NCBI GenBank assembly: GCA_020058405.1
Contig: JAGVEE010000044.1
Span: 1 to 7,011 of the forward strand
Source: Sphingobacteriales bacterium
Lineage (GTDB): Bacteria; Bacteroidota; Bacteroidia; Sphingobacteriales; Sphingobacteriaceae
Length of the DNA stretch: 7,011 bases
Direction: 5' to 3'
The translations under genes and the position numbers were made by a program. The notes under the pieces are model-generated. The model did no database searches, was not told where the DNA came from, and saw only the letters and a list, made by a program, of their open reading frames with translations. Below are positions 1-6,812 of the stretch, in pieces. Position 1 is the first letter of the stretch. Each line of letters starts with the position of its first letter.

Positions 1-1269
1 ACTAATAATATCAAACCCTGTGTATGGCACCAACACTTTCGGAATCATAATGCCATCAGGTGTTTGATTATTTTCTAGTAATGTTGCGACAATTCTTGGC
101 AAGGCTAATGCACTTCCATTAAGGGTATGTACTAACTGATTTTTGCCGTCTTTGCCTTTAAATCTACACTTCATTCTGTTAGACTGAAACGATTCGAAGT
201 TAGATGTAGAGCTTACTTCCAACCAACGACCTTGAGCGGTAGAATACGTTTCAAAATCATATGTTAAGGCAGAGGTAAAACCCATGTCGCCTCCGCATAA
301 GCGTAAGATTCTATAAGGTATTTCTAATTTTTCAAGTAATGACTTTACATGCGCAACCATCGTCTCCAAAATCTGATATGATGTATCTGGATGTGCGATT
401 TGTACGATTTCAATTTTATCAAACTGATGTAATCTATTTAATCCTCTTACATGTGCTCCATAAGAACCTGCTTCTCTTCTGAAGCATGGTGTATACGCAA
501 CATTTTTGATCGGCAACTCTTCTTCTTTCAAAATTACATCTCTGTATAAATTTGTTACCGGCACTTCTGCGGTTGGGATCATATATAAATCATCAACTTG
601 CATGTGATACATTTGGCCTTCTTTATCGGGCAACTGACCAGTTCCAAAACCAGATTCTGCATTCACCATAAGTGGAGGCATAATTTCTGCATAGCCAGCT
701 TTTACCGCTTCATCTAAAAAGAAATTAATTAATGCACGTTGTAATCTTGCTCCTTTCCCTTTATAAACAGGGAATCCGGCGCCAGTAATTTTAACTCCTA
801 ATTCAAAATCTATAATATCATATTGTGAGGTTAATTCCCAATGAGGTTTAGCCCCATCATATAAAGTAGGAATAACACCCCATTCGTGCACCACTTCATT
901 TTCTTCAGGAGTGATGCCTGCAGGAACTGAGCTATGTGGCAAATTTGGCAATTGAACCAATGCTTGTTGCAGTTGTTGTTCTGCTTCAGCTAATTGTTCT
1001 AATAAGGTTTTTTGTTGTTCTTTATATTCTGATGACTTTAGCTTAGTTAATTCTGCTTCTTCTTTTTTACGCGCTCGCATTAAATCACCTACTTGTTTGG
1101 CAATTTGATTGGCCTCTGATGCTACAGAATCCGATTGGTTTTGCAAGGACCTTCTTTTCTCATCTAAACTAATAATTACATCAACCAAGTCGATGTTCTT
1201 AAAATTCTTTCGTTGCAAACGCTCAATTACGTGCTCTCTGTTCTCTCTAATAAACGGTACTAATAGCAT
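1..1269 (-). CDS. serS: Seryl-tRNA synthetase (serine--tRNA ligase), 3' end cut by window edge
   Basis: This is a class II aminoacyl-tRNA synthetase of the cytoplasm that charges tRNA-Ser (and tRNA-Sec where present) with serine through seryl-adenylate. The minus frame is open from ATG at 1269 to base 1, giving 423 residues with no stop. That is about the full family length, so only a few residues and the stop should be missing. Residues 1-110 form the N-terminal helical hairpin that contacts the tRNA long variable arm; residues about 30-105 are rich in E, K and Q as expected. The catalytic core follows: motif 1 around GAGFPVYKGKGARLQRAL (163-180), the serine-site TAEVP (233-237), motif 2 with FRREAGSYG (263-271) then RGLNRLHQFDK (275-285), and motif 3 with LNGSALALPR (383-392). 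The start fits the family N-terminus (FIREN at 6-10). It is divergent from rsmI. Identification is very secure. Confidence 0.97.
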   Translation of the reverse strand, partial: MLLVPFIRENREHVIERLQRKNFKNIDLVDVIISLDEKRRSLQNQSDSVASEANQIAKQVGDLMRARKKEEAELTKLKSSEYKEQQKTLLEQLAEAEQQLQQALVQLPNLPHSSVPAGITPEENEVVHEWGVIPTLYDGAKPHWELTSQYDIIDFELGVKITGAGFPVYKGKGARLQRALINFFLDEAVKAGYAEIMPPLMVNAESGFGTGQLPDKEGQMYHMQVDDLYMIPTAEVPVTNLYRDVILKEEELPIKNVAYTPCFRREAGSYGAHVRGLNRLHQFDKIEIVQIAHPDTSYQILETMVAHVKSLLEKLEIPYRILRLCGGDMGFTSALTYDFETYSTAQGRWLEVSSTSNFESFQSNRMKCRFKGKDGKNQLVHTLNGSALALPRIVATLLENNQTPDGIMIPKVLVPYTGFDIIS

Positions 1270-1284
1270 ATATTTAATTTTGTC

Positions 1285-1292
1285 CAAAGATA
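1285..1292 (-). promoter_or_regulatory. Candidate -7 promoter box for serS
   Basis: On the minus strand these bases read TATCTTTG, an exact match to the Bacteroidota -7 consensus TAnnTTTG. The box ends 15 bases before the serS ATG, so transcription starting about 6 bases after it would leave a leader of only about 8-10 nt. I see no TTG at the usual 17-23 base spacing upstream, so the -33 element is weak or absent. The box is short and could match by chance, but position and orientation fit. Confidence 0.45.
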
Positions 1293-1300
1293 ATAAAATA

Positions 1301-1343
1301 CAGATTGATTTAATCTGACTTTAAATGTAATTAATTACAGATT
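1301..1343. repeat. Palindrome and CAGATT/AATCTG half-sites between divergent promoters
   Basis: Bases 1326-1339 form a perfect 14-bp palindrome, TGTAATTAATTACA. Around it are three copies of one hexamer in alternating orientation: CAGATT at 1301-1306, AATCTG at 1312-1317 and CAGATT at 1338-1343. The first two make an inverted repeat with a 5-base spacer. All lie between the candidate -7 boxes of serS and rsmI, where a DNA-binding regulator could act on both promoters. Both predicted transcripts start outside this stretch, so an operator fits better than an RNA hairpin. The sequence is very AT-rich, so chance symmetry is possible; no regulator is identified. Confidence 0.4.
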
Positions 1344-1350
1344 AGATTTG
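1343..1350 (+). promoter_or_regulatory. Candidate -7 promoter box for rsmI-lnt
   Basis: These bases read TAGATTTG, an exact match to the Bacteroidota -7 consensus TAnnTTTG. The box ends 32 bases before the rsmI ATG at 1383, giving a leader of roughly 25 nt. Nineteen bases upstream is TTTA (1320-1323), a three-of-four match to the TTTG -33 element. The 14-bp palindrome at 1326-1339 would lie in the spacer. It would drive rsmI and, by overlap, lnt. Confidence 0.45.
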
Positions 1351-1382
1351 TTGAACCCTTTTATTTAGCATATTTTCGCTAT

Positions 1383-2102
1383 ATGAGCGGCAAACTTTAT
1401 GTAGTACCAACACCCATAGGCAATTTAGAAGACATCACTTTTAGAGCCTTGCGTATATTGAAAGAGGTGGATTTAGTGCTCGCCGAAGATACCAGAACCG
1501 CTGGGCAGTTATTAAAACATTTCGACATTGATAAGCGCATTCTTTCTCACCATCAACATAATGAACACCATGCCTTAAAAGAAGTGATAAAGATGTTGAA
1601 AGAGGGGAAAATTCTTGCTCTTGTTAGTGATGCCGGAACTCCTGCTATATCTGATCCTGGTTTTTTACTCGTAAGAGAATGTGTTAAAGAAAATATTAAA
1701 ATTGAAACCTTGCCAGGTGCTACTGCATTTGTGCCTGCATTAGTAAATTCTGGGTTGCCTTCAGATAAGTTTTATTTTGAAGGATTTCTGCCTCAAAAAA
1801 AAGGAAGAAAAACAAGATTAGAATTTCTAACCAAAATTGAAGATACCATCATTCTGTATGAATCGCCACATCGTTTACTCAAATTATTAGAAGAAGTGAT
1901 TTTGCATTTTGGCGAAAATCATTATGTAAGTATTTCAAGAGAGTTAAGTAAAATGTTTGAAGAAACACTTAGAGGAACGGCTTCAGAATTACTTATTCAC
2001 TTCACAGAAAACCCAATAAAAGGGGAGTTCGTGGTATGTTTAGCTGGAAATGTTATTGTAAAGAAAAAAGAAAATAAATACCACAATAATGATGAAGAAT
2101 AA
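1383..2102 (+). CDS. rsmI: 16S rRNA (cytidine(1402)-2'-O)-methyltransferase
   Basis: RsmI uses S-adenosylmethionine to methylate the 2'-O of C1402 in the 16S rRNA decoding centre; it belongs to the tetrapyrrole-methylase fold (SAM-dependent methyltransferase class III). The 239-residue product carries the family signatures in order: PTPIGNLEDIT (9-19), LAEDTRTAGQLLKHF (33-47), SDAGTPAISDPG (82-93), LPGATAFVPALVNSGLP (110-126), FLPQKKGRK (135-143), YESPHR (159-164), RELSKMFEE (186-194) and GEFVV (214-218). It is shorter than the roughly 285-residue E. coli protein: after GEFVV it ends in a lysine-rich then acidic tail instead of the C-terminal helical domain, as is common in Bacteroidota. No Shine-Dalgarno site precedes the ATG. 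Its last 14 bases overlap the start of lnt, implying co-transcription and perhaps translational coupling. Identification is secure. Confidence 0.96.
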   Translation: MSGKLYVVPTPIGNLEDITFRALRILKEVDLVLAEDTRTAGQLLKHFDIDKRILSHHQHNEHHALKEVIKMLKEGKILALVSDAGTPAISDPGFLLVRECVKENIKIETLPGATAFVPALVNSGLPSDKFYFEGFLPQKKGRKTRLEFLTKIEDTIILYESPHRLLKLLEEVILHFGENHYVSISRELSKMFEETLRGTASELLIHFTENPIKGEFVVCLAGNVIVKKKENKYHNNDEE

Positions 2103-3687
2103 AAAGTATTTAGCATTAGGCTATATGAGTGCTTTAGCATTCTGGCTTTCATGGCCTAGTATTAGTTTTAGCATTTTACTTTTTGTTGCATTTATTCCAT
2201 TGTTAATAATCGAACATGAGATTAGTAGTAATAAAGAAACAGTAAGCAAGGGCGCTATTTTTAGATATACATTTCTTTCATTTTTAATTTGGAATATATT
2301 AAGTAGTTATTGGATTTGGAATGCCTCTGCATTTGGAATGATTGTGGCAGTATTACTAAACTCTACCATGATGAGTACCGTTTTTGTAGCTTATCATTTC
2401 GTTAAAAAAAGAAATAATTTTTTTGTGGGCTCATTGTTTTTCATTTGCTTTTGGATGGCAATGGAATTATTACATCATCATTGGGATTTTGCTTGGCCTT
2501 GGTTAACGCTAGGCAATGCATTTGCAGAACACAACGCATGGGTTCAATGGTATGAATATACAGGTGTTTTTGGAGGAAGTTTTTGGGTGTTATTATGTAA
2601 TGTTTTATTTTTTAATGCCTACTTAAAAATATCAGCTTCAAAAGGATTAACATGGGCAAGATGGAGAGTTTTACTGAATCCGATTTTACTAATTTTTATA
2701 CCCATTGTTATTTCAACTATTATTTATTCAAATTATACTGAAAAAATAAACCCAAGTAACATCGTAGTTGTTCAGCCGAACATTGATCCATATCATGAAA
2801 AATTTAACGGACTTTCAAGCGAAGAGCAATTAGAACGATTAATTAAACTATCTGATTCTGTAGCGCAAAAAAATACCGAGTTTTTTCTTTGGCCAGAAAC
2901 AGCATTGCAAAATAATTTAGCAGAAGAAACATTAGAGTCGAATCCATTAATTATTCGATCAAGATTATTTTTATCAAAATATAAAAACGGAAATATTATT
3001 ACCGGTGCCGATACATATAAAACGTACCAGAAAGAAGAAACAGAAACTGCTCGAAAATTTAGATCTGGCGAGTGCTGCTATGATGCATTCAACACTGCAT
3101 TTTTAATTGAAAACACTCCAGGAATACAAGTATATCATAAATCAAAATTAGTTGCAGGTGTGGAGCAAATACCCTACCCATCTGTATTAAACATATTAAA
3201 ACCATTAACCATAAATTTAGGTGGAACCTTTGGTAGCTTAGGCAAACAAAGCGAACGCACTGTATTTTACACAAAAAGTGGAATAGGCGCTGCGCCTGTA
3301 ATTTGTTACGAATCTGTATTTGGCGAGTACGTTGCAGAATATGTAAAAAATGGTGCGCAGTTTATAGCGATTGTAACTAATGATGGTTGGTGGGGAAATA
3401 CATCAGGGTATAAACAGCATGCCGCTTATGCAAAACTCAGAGCAATTGAAACCCGCAGAAGTATTGCGCGCTCTGCCAATACAGGTATTTCTAGTTTTAT
3501 AAATCAACGTGGTGATGTAATGGAAGCTACCAATTATTGGATCAGTGATGCAAAAAATGGTAACATAAATCTAAACGACGAAATTACTTTTTATGTAAAA
3601 TATGGCGATTGGTTTGCTTTTACCGCTAGCTTACTTGCACTGTTATTATTAGCTTATAGTTTGATAAAGAAAAGAATTATTGGCTAA
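2089..3687 (+). CDS. lnt: Apolipoprotein N-acyltransferase
   Basis: Lnt is an inner-membrane enzyme that moves an acyl chain from a phospholipid to the N-terminal cysteine of diacylated lipoproteins, the last step of triacyl-lipoprotein maturation. The 532-residue protein has an N-terminal half of hydrophobic segments (roughly 7-42, 58-80, 82-104, 112-128, 157-177, 196-214), then a periplasmic nitrilase-type domain (about 223-500), and a last membrane helix (about 508-527) with a KKR end. The nitrilase triad is visible: Glu270 in LWPE, Lys351 in YHKSKLV and Cys406 in VICYES, matching Glu267, Lys335 and Cys387 of the E. coli enzyme. VTNDGWWGNTSGYKQH (429-444) and AIETRRSIARSANTGIS (452-468) are also typical. 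The loop after the lysine reads LVAGVEQIPYP where proteobacteria have LVPFGE. An alternative ATG lies at 2092. The gene overlaps rsmI by 14 bp, and its stop overlaps that of the convergent secreted-protein gene. Confidence 0.95.
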   Translation: MMKNKKYLALGYMSALAFWLSWPSISFSILLFVAFIPLLIIEHEISSNKETVSKGAIFRYTFLSFLIWNILSSYWIWNASAFGMIVAVLLNSTMMSTVFVAYHFVKKRNNFFVGSLFFICFWMAMELLHHHWDFAWPWLTLGNAFAEHNAWVQWYEYTGVFGGSFWVLLCNVLFFNAYLKISASKGLTWARWRVLLNPILLIFIPIVISTIIYSNYTEKINPSNIVVVQPNIDPYHEKFNGLSSEEQLERLIKLSDSVAQKNTEFFLWPETALQNNLAEETLESNPLIIRSRLFLSKYKNGNIITGADTYKTYQKEETETARKFRSGECCYDAFNTAFLIENTPGIQVYHKSKLVAGVEQIPYPSVLNILKPLTINLGGTFGSLGKQSERTVFYTKSGIGAAPVICYESVFGEYVAEYVKNGAQFIAIVTNDGWWGNTSGYKQHAAYAKLRAIETRRSIARSANTGISSFINQRGDVMEATNYWISDAKNGNINLNDEITFYVKYGDWFAFTASLLALLLLAYSLIKKRIIG

Positions 3688-5144
3688 TCTCGATGTATGG
3701 TTGGAGTAATTGGAGTTTGACTAACATAAATAGTTTTAGAAACCAAAACTTGGCAAGAATTTGGTCGTGTTTGTGTTAATTGTAGTTGATAAGTTCCATA
3801 TGCATTCCATCTGATCGTAATTGTATTCTGATTGGTAGAAGTTTGAATTTGACCTCCGTTACATATCCATTGATACCCATCATTTACAACATTTTCTACA
3901 GTATATATCTCCGTTTGATTTAACACTCCACAAACCGAACTTAGGCCTGAAATACTAGGTGATGGACTTGATTTTAATGTAAAGTTAACTGTGTCTTTTA
4001 TTGATGGGCAATGCACACACGCATTCCCTTGCATTATCAACATTAAACTACCAGCTACAACTTCTGCATTGGTAGGTGTATAAGTTGCATTTAAGGTAGT
4101 TCTATTTGGATTAAATGTACCGTTTCCGCCGAGCCAAGTTCCTCCTTGAGGACTCGAAGCATTTAATACAATCGGAAATTCATGTGCGCATATAGTTCTA
4201 TCAATTCCAGCATTAACAGAATTGTCATTATCAACACTTACAGTTACACTTGCAGAAGAATTTGGACAAGAAGTAGCATCACTAATATTAACAGAATATG
4301 TACCAGCACCAACAGTAATACTTTGTGTAGTTGCACCATTACTCCAGGCATAAGTATACGGAGGGTTACCGCCAACTACATTTGCTGTTAAGGTAGTACT
4401 TGTTGTTCCTTTACACAGCACAATATTATTACTTGGTGAAATACTAGATGTTATAGATCCCACAAAACTTACTCTCACAGTATCGCGCGCAAATACTCCC
4501 GAACATGCACCGGTTGGGGTGCCGCTTACTTCATAATCTATAAAAGCCGGGGGATTAGTTGGTGTTATAATTGTTGTGCTATTACATCCGCTCAAACATG
4601 AGATGGTAGATTGATAGGTTGCACCACCAGTAATAGCTCTCCAAGTGATGGTTGACTCTTGAAAACCAGACGCAGATATTAAACTATTACAACCTATTCG
4701 AGTTGTAAAATTTGCAGAAACCATTGGGCGTGGTATAGATCTTATTCTGTAAACGTTTGTATTGCCACCATTTTTACAAAATGTTATGCTATGTGGACCT
4801 TGACCGGTTACACAAAATTTCTGACCAATACTGGTTGGTGCGCCACAATTAACAGTGTATGTTAAGGCTCCCGAAGGTTTCGCTCCTGATGCTATTTCTA
4901 ACACAATAGCTTCTGCATTTGGACTTAGAGTAACAATAAATTCTACGCAATTATTTCCTCCAGAACAACAAGTACCGTTTCGTGAAACACTAGAGCTAAG
5001 CCACACACTGTCGGACTTTGAACTTAAGTTTACATTGAAAGATGGAGTTCCACCACTACATTGAGTTTGTGCCATCGTGCTAAAAGCAGATGAAACAAAA
5101 ACAAACACTAGAAATAATAATTTTGGGTATACACTCATGACCAT
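3684..5144 (-). CDS. Secreted cysteine-rich modular protein with SprB/PKD-like repeats, no sorting domain seen
   Basis: This is a probable exported surface or adhesin-like protein; its exact function is unknown. I chose ATG at 5144 (486 residues) because an A-rich run directly precedes it. ATG at 5138 also works, and an in-frame TTG at 5168 is less likely. Residues 1-25 are a signal peptide (MSVYPK, a hydrophobic core, cut near STMA). Residues about 29-139 form a cysteine-rich module starting CSGGTPSFNVNLS that I recall from N-termini of large Bacteroidota surface proteins. About 235-305 is one SprB-like repeat (GGNPPYTYAWSNGATTQSI). About 309-390 is a module starting NAGIDRTICA with GGTWLGGNGTFNPN, and about 396-477 is PKD-like (CGVLNQTEIYTVENV). 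I count about 19 cysteines, plausible for disulfides outside the cytoplasm. The chain ends TPITPTIHRD with neither a type IX CTD nor a gliding-motility C-terminal domain. It follows nadE by 44 bp and ends in a 4-bp overlap with convergent lnt. Confidence 0.85.
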   Translation of the reverse strand: MVMSVYPKLLFLVFVFVSSAFSTMAQTQCSGGTPSFNVNLSSKSDSVWLSSSVSRNGTCCSGGNNCVEFIVTLSPNAEAIVLEIASGAKPSGALTYTVNCGAPTSIGQKFCVTGQGPHSITFCKNGGNTNVYRIRSIPRPMVSANFTTRIGCNSLISASGFQESTITWRAITGGATYQSTISCLSGCNSTTIITPTNPPAFIDYEVSGTPTGACSGVFARDTVRVSFVGSITSSISPSNNIVLCKGTTSTTLTANVVGGNPPYTYAWSNGATTQSITVGAGTYSVNISDATSCPNSSASVTVSVDNDNSVNAGIDRTICAHEFPIVLNASSPQGGTWLGGNGTFNPNRTTLNATYTPTNAEVVAGSLMLIMQGNACVHCPSIKDTVNFTLKSSPSPSISGLSSVCGVLNQTEIYTVENVVNDGYQWICNGGQIQTSTNQNTITIRWNAYGTYQLQLTQTRPNSCQVLVSKTIYVSQTPITPTIHRD

Positions 5145-5176
5145 TTCTTTTTTACTTAAAAAAGGCAATAAGGTTA

Positions 5177-5205
5177 CAATTATAACATTTAATATTTAGC
5201 TACAA
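5177..5205 (-). promoter_or_regulatory. Candidate promoter for the secreted-protein gene
   Basis: On the minus strand a TTG (5205-5203) is followed, after 18 bases, by TATAATTG (5184-5177). This is one mismatch from the Bacteroidota -7 consensus TAnnTTTG, with -33/-7 spacing inside the usual 17-23. It straddles the nadE stop codon and ends 32 bases before the ATG at 5144. It could let the secreted-protein gene be expressed separately from nadE. In AT-rich DNA such a match is weak evidence. Confidence 0.3.
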
Positions 5206-6811
5206 TTGGCATCCTTCTGCCCATTCCAAAAGCTTTTGGAGAGATGCGCAATATTGGAGGCGTTTGGTAACGCTTGTATTCATTTCTGTTAACTAAACCC
5301 GTTACCCTTTCAATTAAATTATTGTCGAATCCTAGTTTCAATAATTCAGATTTCCCTTTCGCCAATTCAATGTAGTTATACAAAACTTTGTCTAACAAAT
5401 CATAATCGGGTAAGGAGTCCGAATCTTTTTGCCCCGGTCTTAATTCTGCTGAGGGTGCTTTTTCAATTGTATTAACTGGGATTAATTCCTTCTCTCTGTT
5501 TATATACTTTGCCAACTCGTAAACTTGGGTTTTGTAAACATCACCAATTACAGATAAGCCACCACACATATCGCCGTATAAAGTTCCGTAACCTACTGCC
5601 GCCTCACTTTTATTAGAAGTATTTAACAAAATATTCCCAAACTTATTAGAAACCGCCATCAATAAAACACCTCTAATTCTCGCTTGCATATTCTCTTCTG
5701 TTAAATCAGCATTTTTTTCAGCAAATAGTTCAGCGAGTTCTTTTTCAAAAGAAGTATAAATATTTTTTATTGGTAATAGTTGTTCTTGAAGTCCGATGTT
5801 GTTTATTAAATCCTTTGCATCTTTTATAGAATGATCGGATGAATATTGTGAAGGTAACATAACAGCGAGTACGTTTTCTGGGCCCAAGGCTTGAGCAGCT
5901 AAGGCTGCAACAACTGCAGAATCAATACCGCCCGATAGGCCTAATACTGCTTTAGAAAAACCTGATTTTGTAAAATAATCTTTTATTCCAAGTACTAAAG
6001 CGTCATGTATTAAGGCAATTTTAGGTTGAGAGGTATCGGCAAGTGAACTTGCTCTTTCTTCGGTATCAATCGTGCTTATTTGTTCTCTAAAAAAAGGCAA
6101 TTGATGTACTATTTCAGCTTTCTCATTTAAAAACAAAGAGCCTCCATCAAAAATTAATTCTGTTTGCGCTCCTACGTGGTTAACGTACACTAATGGCAAC
6201 TTATATTTGTTCACATTCCATTTAAGCACATTCAATCTTTCTTGAGCTTGATCATAATCAAATGGTGATGCAGCTATATTAATCATTAAGTCTGGCGACT
6301 GTTTCATCAGCTCATCCATTGGAGATACTTTATACAATTTCTGATGATCAACGTTCCACAAATCCTCGCAAATTGTGAGCGCTATTTTTTGCCCCTTAAT
6401 ATGTACGCAATCAAAAATTGTATTAGGTTCAAAATACCTGTATTCATCAAAAATATCATACGTTGGTAAAAGTGTTTTATGTATGATGTTTTGTATTGCA
6501 CCATCAACTAAAACATATGCTGAGTTATGTAAACGTTTGCCTTCTGCCGAGGTATTAAAAGTTGGAGAGCCTATAATGGCAGCGATGCCTATACAAGATT
6601 TTGCAAGTACAGAAATCGTGTTTTCACACTCCTCAATAAAATGTCTGTAATCTAAAAAATCTCTTGGTGGGTAACCAGAAATAGCAAGTTCAGGAAAAAC
6701 AATTAATTCCGAACCCTTTTCTTTTGCATGAATAATTTCTGATTGAAATTTTTGAAGATTAGTTTCAAAATTTCCTACATGAACATTTACTTGCGCAATA
6801 CTAATTTTCAT
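5189..6811 (-). CDS. nadE: Glutamine-dependent NAD+ synthetase
   Basis: This cytoplasmic enzyme makes NAD+ from nicotinic acid adenine dinucleotide, ATP and glutamine, the last step of NAD+ biosynthesis. The 540-residue product is the two-domain form. The N-terminal nitrilase-type glutaminase (about 1-250) releases ammonia and shows the triad Glu41 in VFPELAISGYPPRD, Lys112 in HKTLLP and Cys148 in LTICEDLW. The C-terminal synthetase (about 265-540) has the ATP-pyrophosphatase P-loop LSGGIDSA (292-299), QARIRG (376-381), LLNTSNKSEAAVGYGTLYGDM (starting at 395), GDVYKTQV (423-430) and SAELRPGQ.DSD (454-465). Length and motifs match an intact bifunctional enzyme that can use glutamine rather than only free ammonia. 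The ATG lies one base after the stop of the upstream beta-barrel gene (TAA-T-ATG), so the two are very likely co-transcribed and may be coupled in translation. The secreted-protein gene follows on the same strand. Confidence 0.97.
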   Translation of the reverse strand: MKISIAQVNVHVGNFETNLQKFQSEIIHAKEKGSELIVFPELAISGYPPRDFLDYRHFIEECENTISVLAKSCIGIAAIIGSPTFNTSAEGKRLHNSAYVLVDGAIQNIIHKTLLPTYDIFDEYRYFEPNTIFDCVHIKGQKIALTICEDLWNVDHQKLYKVSPMDELMKQSPDLMINIAASPFDYDQAQERLNVLKWNVNKYKLPLVYVNHVGAQTELIFDGGSLFLNEKAEIVHQLPFFREQISTIDTEERASSLADTSQPKIALIHDALVLGIKDYFTKSGFSKAVLGLSGGIDSAVVAALAAQALGPENVLAVMLPSQYSSDHSIKDAKDLINNIGLQEQLLPIKNIYTSFEKELAELFAEKNADLTEENMQARIRGVLLMAVSNKFGNILLNTSNKSEAAVGYGTLYGDMCGGLSVIGDVYKTQVYELAKYINREKELIPVNTIEKAPSAELRPGQKDSDSLPDYDLLDKVLYNYIELAKGKSELLKLGFDNNLIERVTGLVNRNEYKRYQTPPILRISPKAFGMGRRMPIVAKY

Positions 6812-6812
6812 A

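Noticed and set aside
1109..1318. Plus-strand open frame of 69 codons antisense to the serS start
   Set aside because: It lies opposite conserved SerRS codons, crosses the promoter region, and its product looks like a shadow translation with no family features.
1270..1382. Riboswitch or T-box leader for serS
   Set aside because: The predicted serS leader is only about 8-10 nt, T-boxes are not expected in Bacteroidota, and no specifier-loop or antiterminator structure is visible.
3089..3274. Minus-strand open frame of 61 codons inside lnt
   Set aside because: It is fully antisense to the conserved Lnt catalytic domain and shows no recognisable motif or start context.
3701..3716. Direct repeat TTGGAGT-AA-TTGGAGT near the 3' end of the secreted-protein gene
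   Set aside because: It encodes the Thr-Pro-Ile-Thr-Pro-Thr-Ile tail, so it is explained by codon repetition, and two 7-bp copies are too short to suggest an attachment site.
4182..4391. Plus-strand open frame rich in Ser, Thr, Asn and Ile, opposite the SprB-like repeat
   Set aside because: Its composition is the mirror of the repeat codons on the other strand; no independent evidence of coding.
4855..5064. Plus-strand open frame opposite the cysteine-rich module
   Set aside because: It is antisense to a well-supported secreted protein and has no promoter or family resemblance.
5145..5168. In-frame TTG start extending the secreted protein by eight residues
   Set aside because: A better start, ATG at 5144, follows an A-rich run and gives a normal signal peptide; the extension adds charged residues of no clear use.
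6375..6650. Plus-strand open frame of 91 codons inside nadE
   Set aside because: It is antisense to conserved glutaminase-domain motifs of NadE, so it is a shadow frame.
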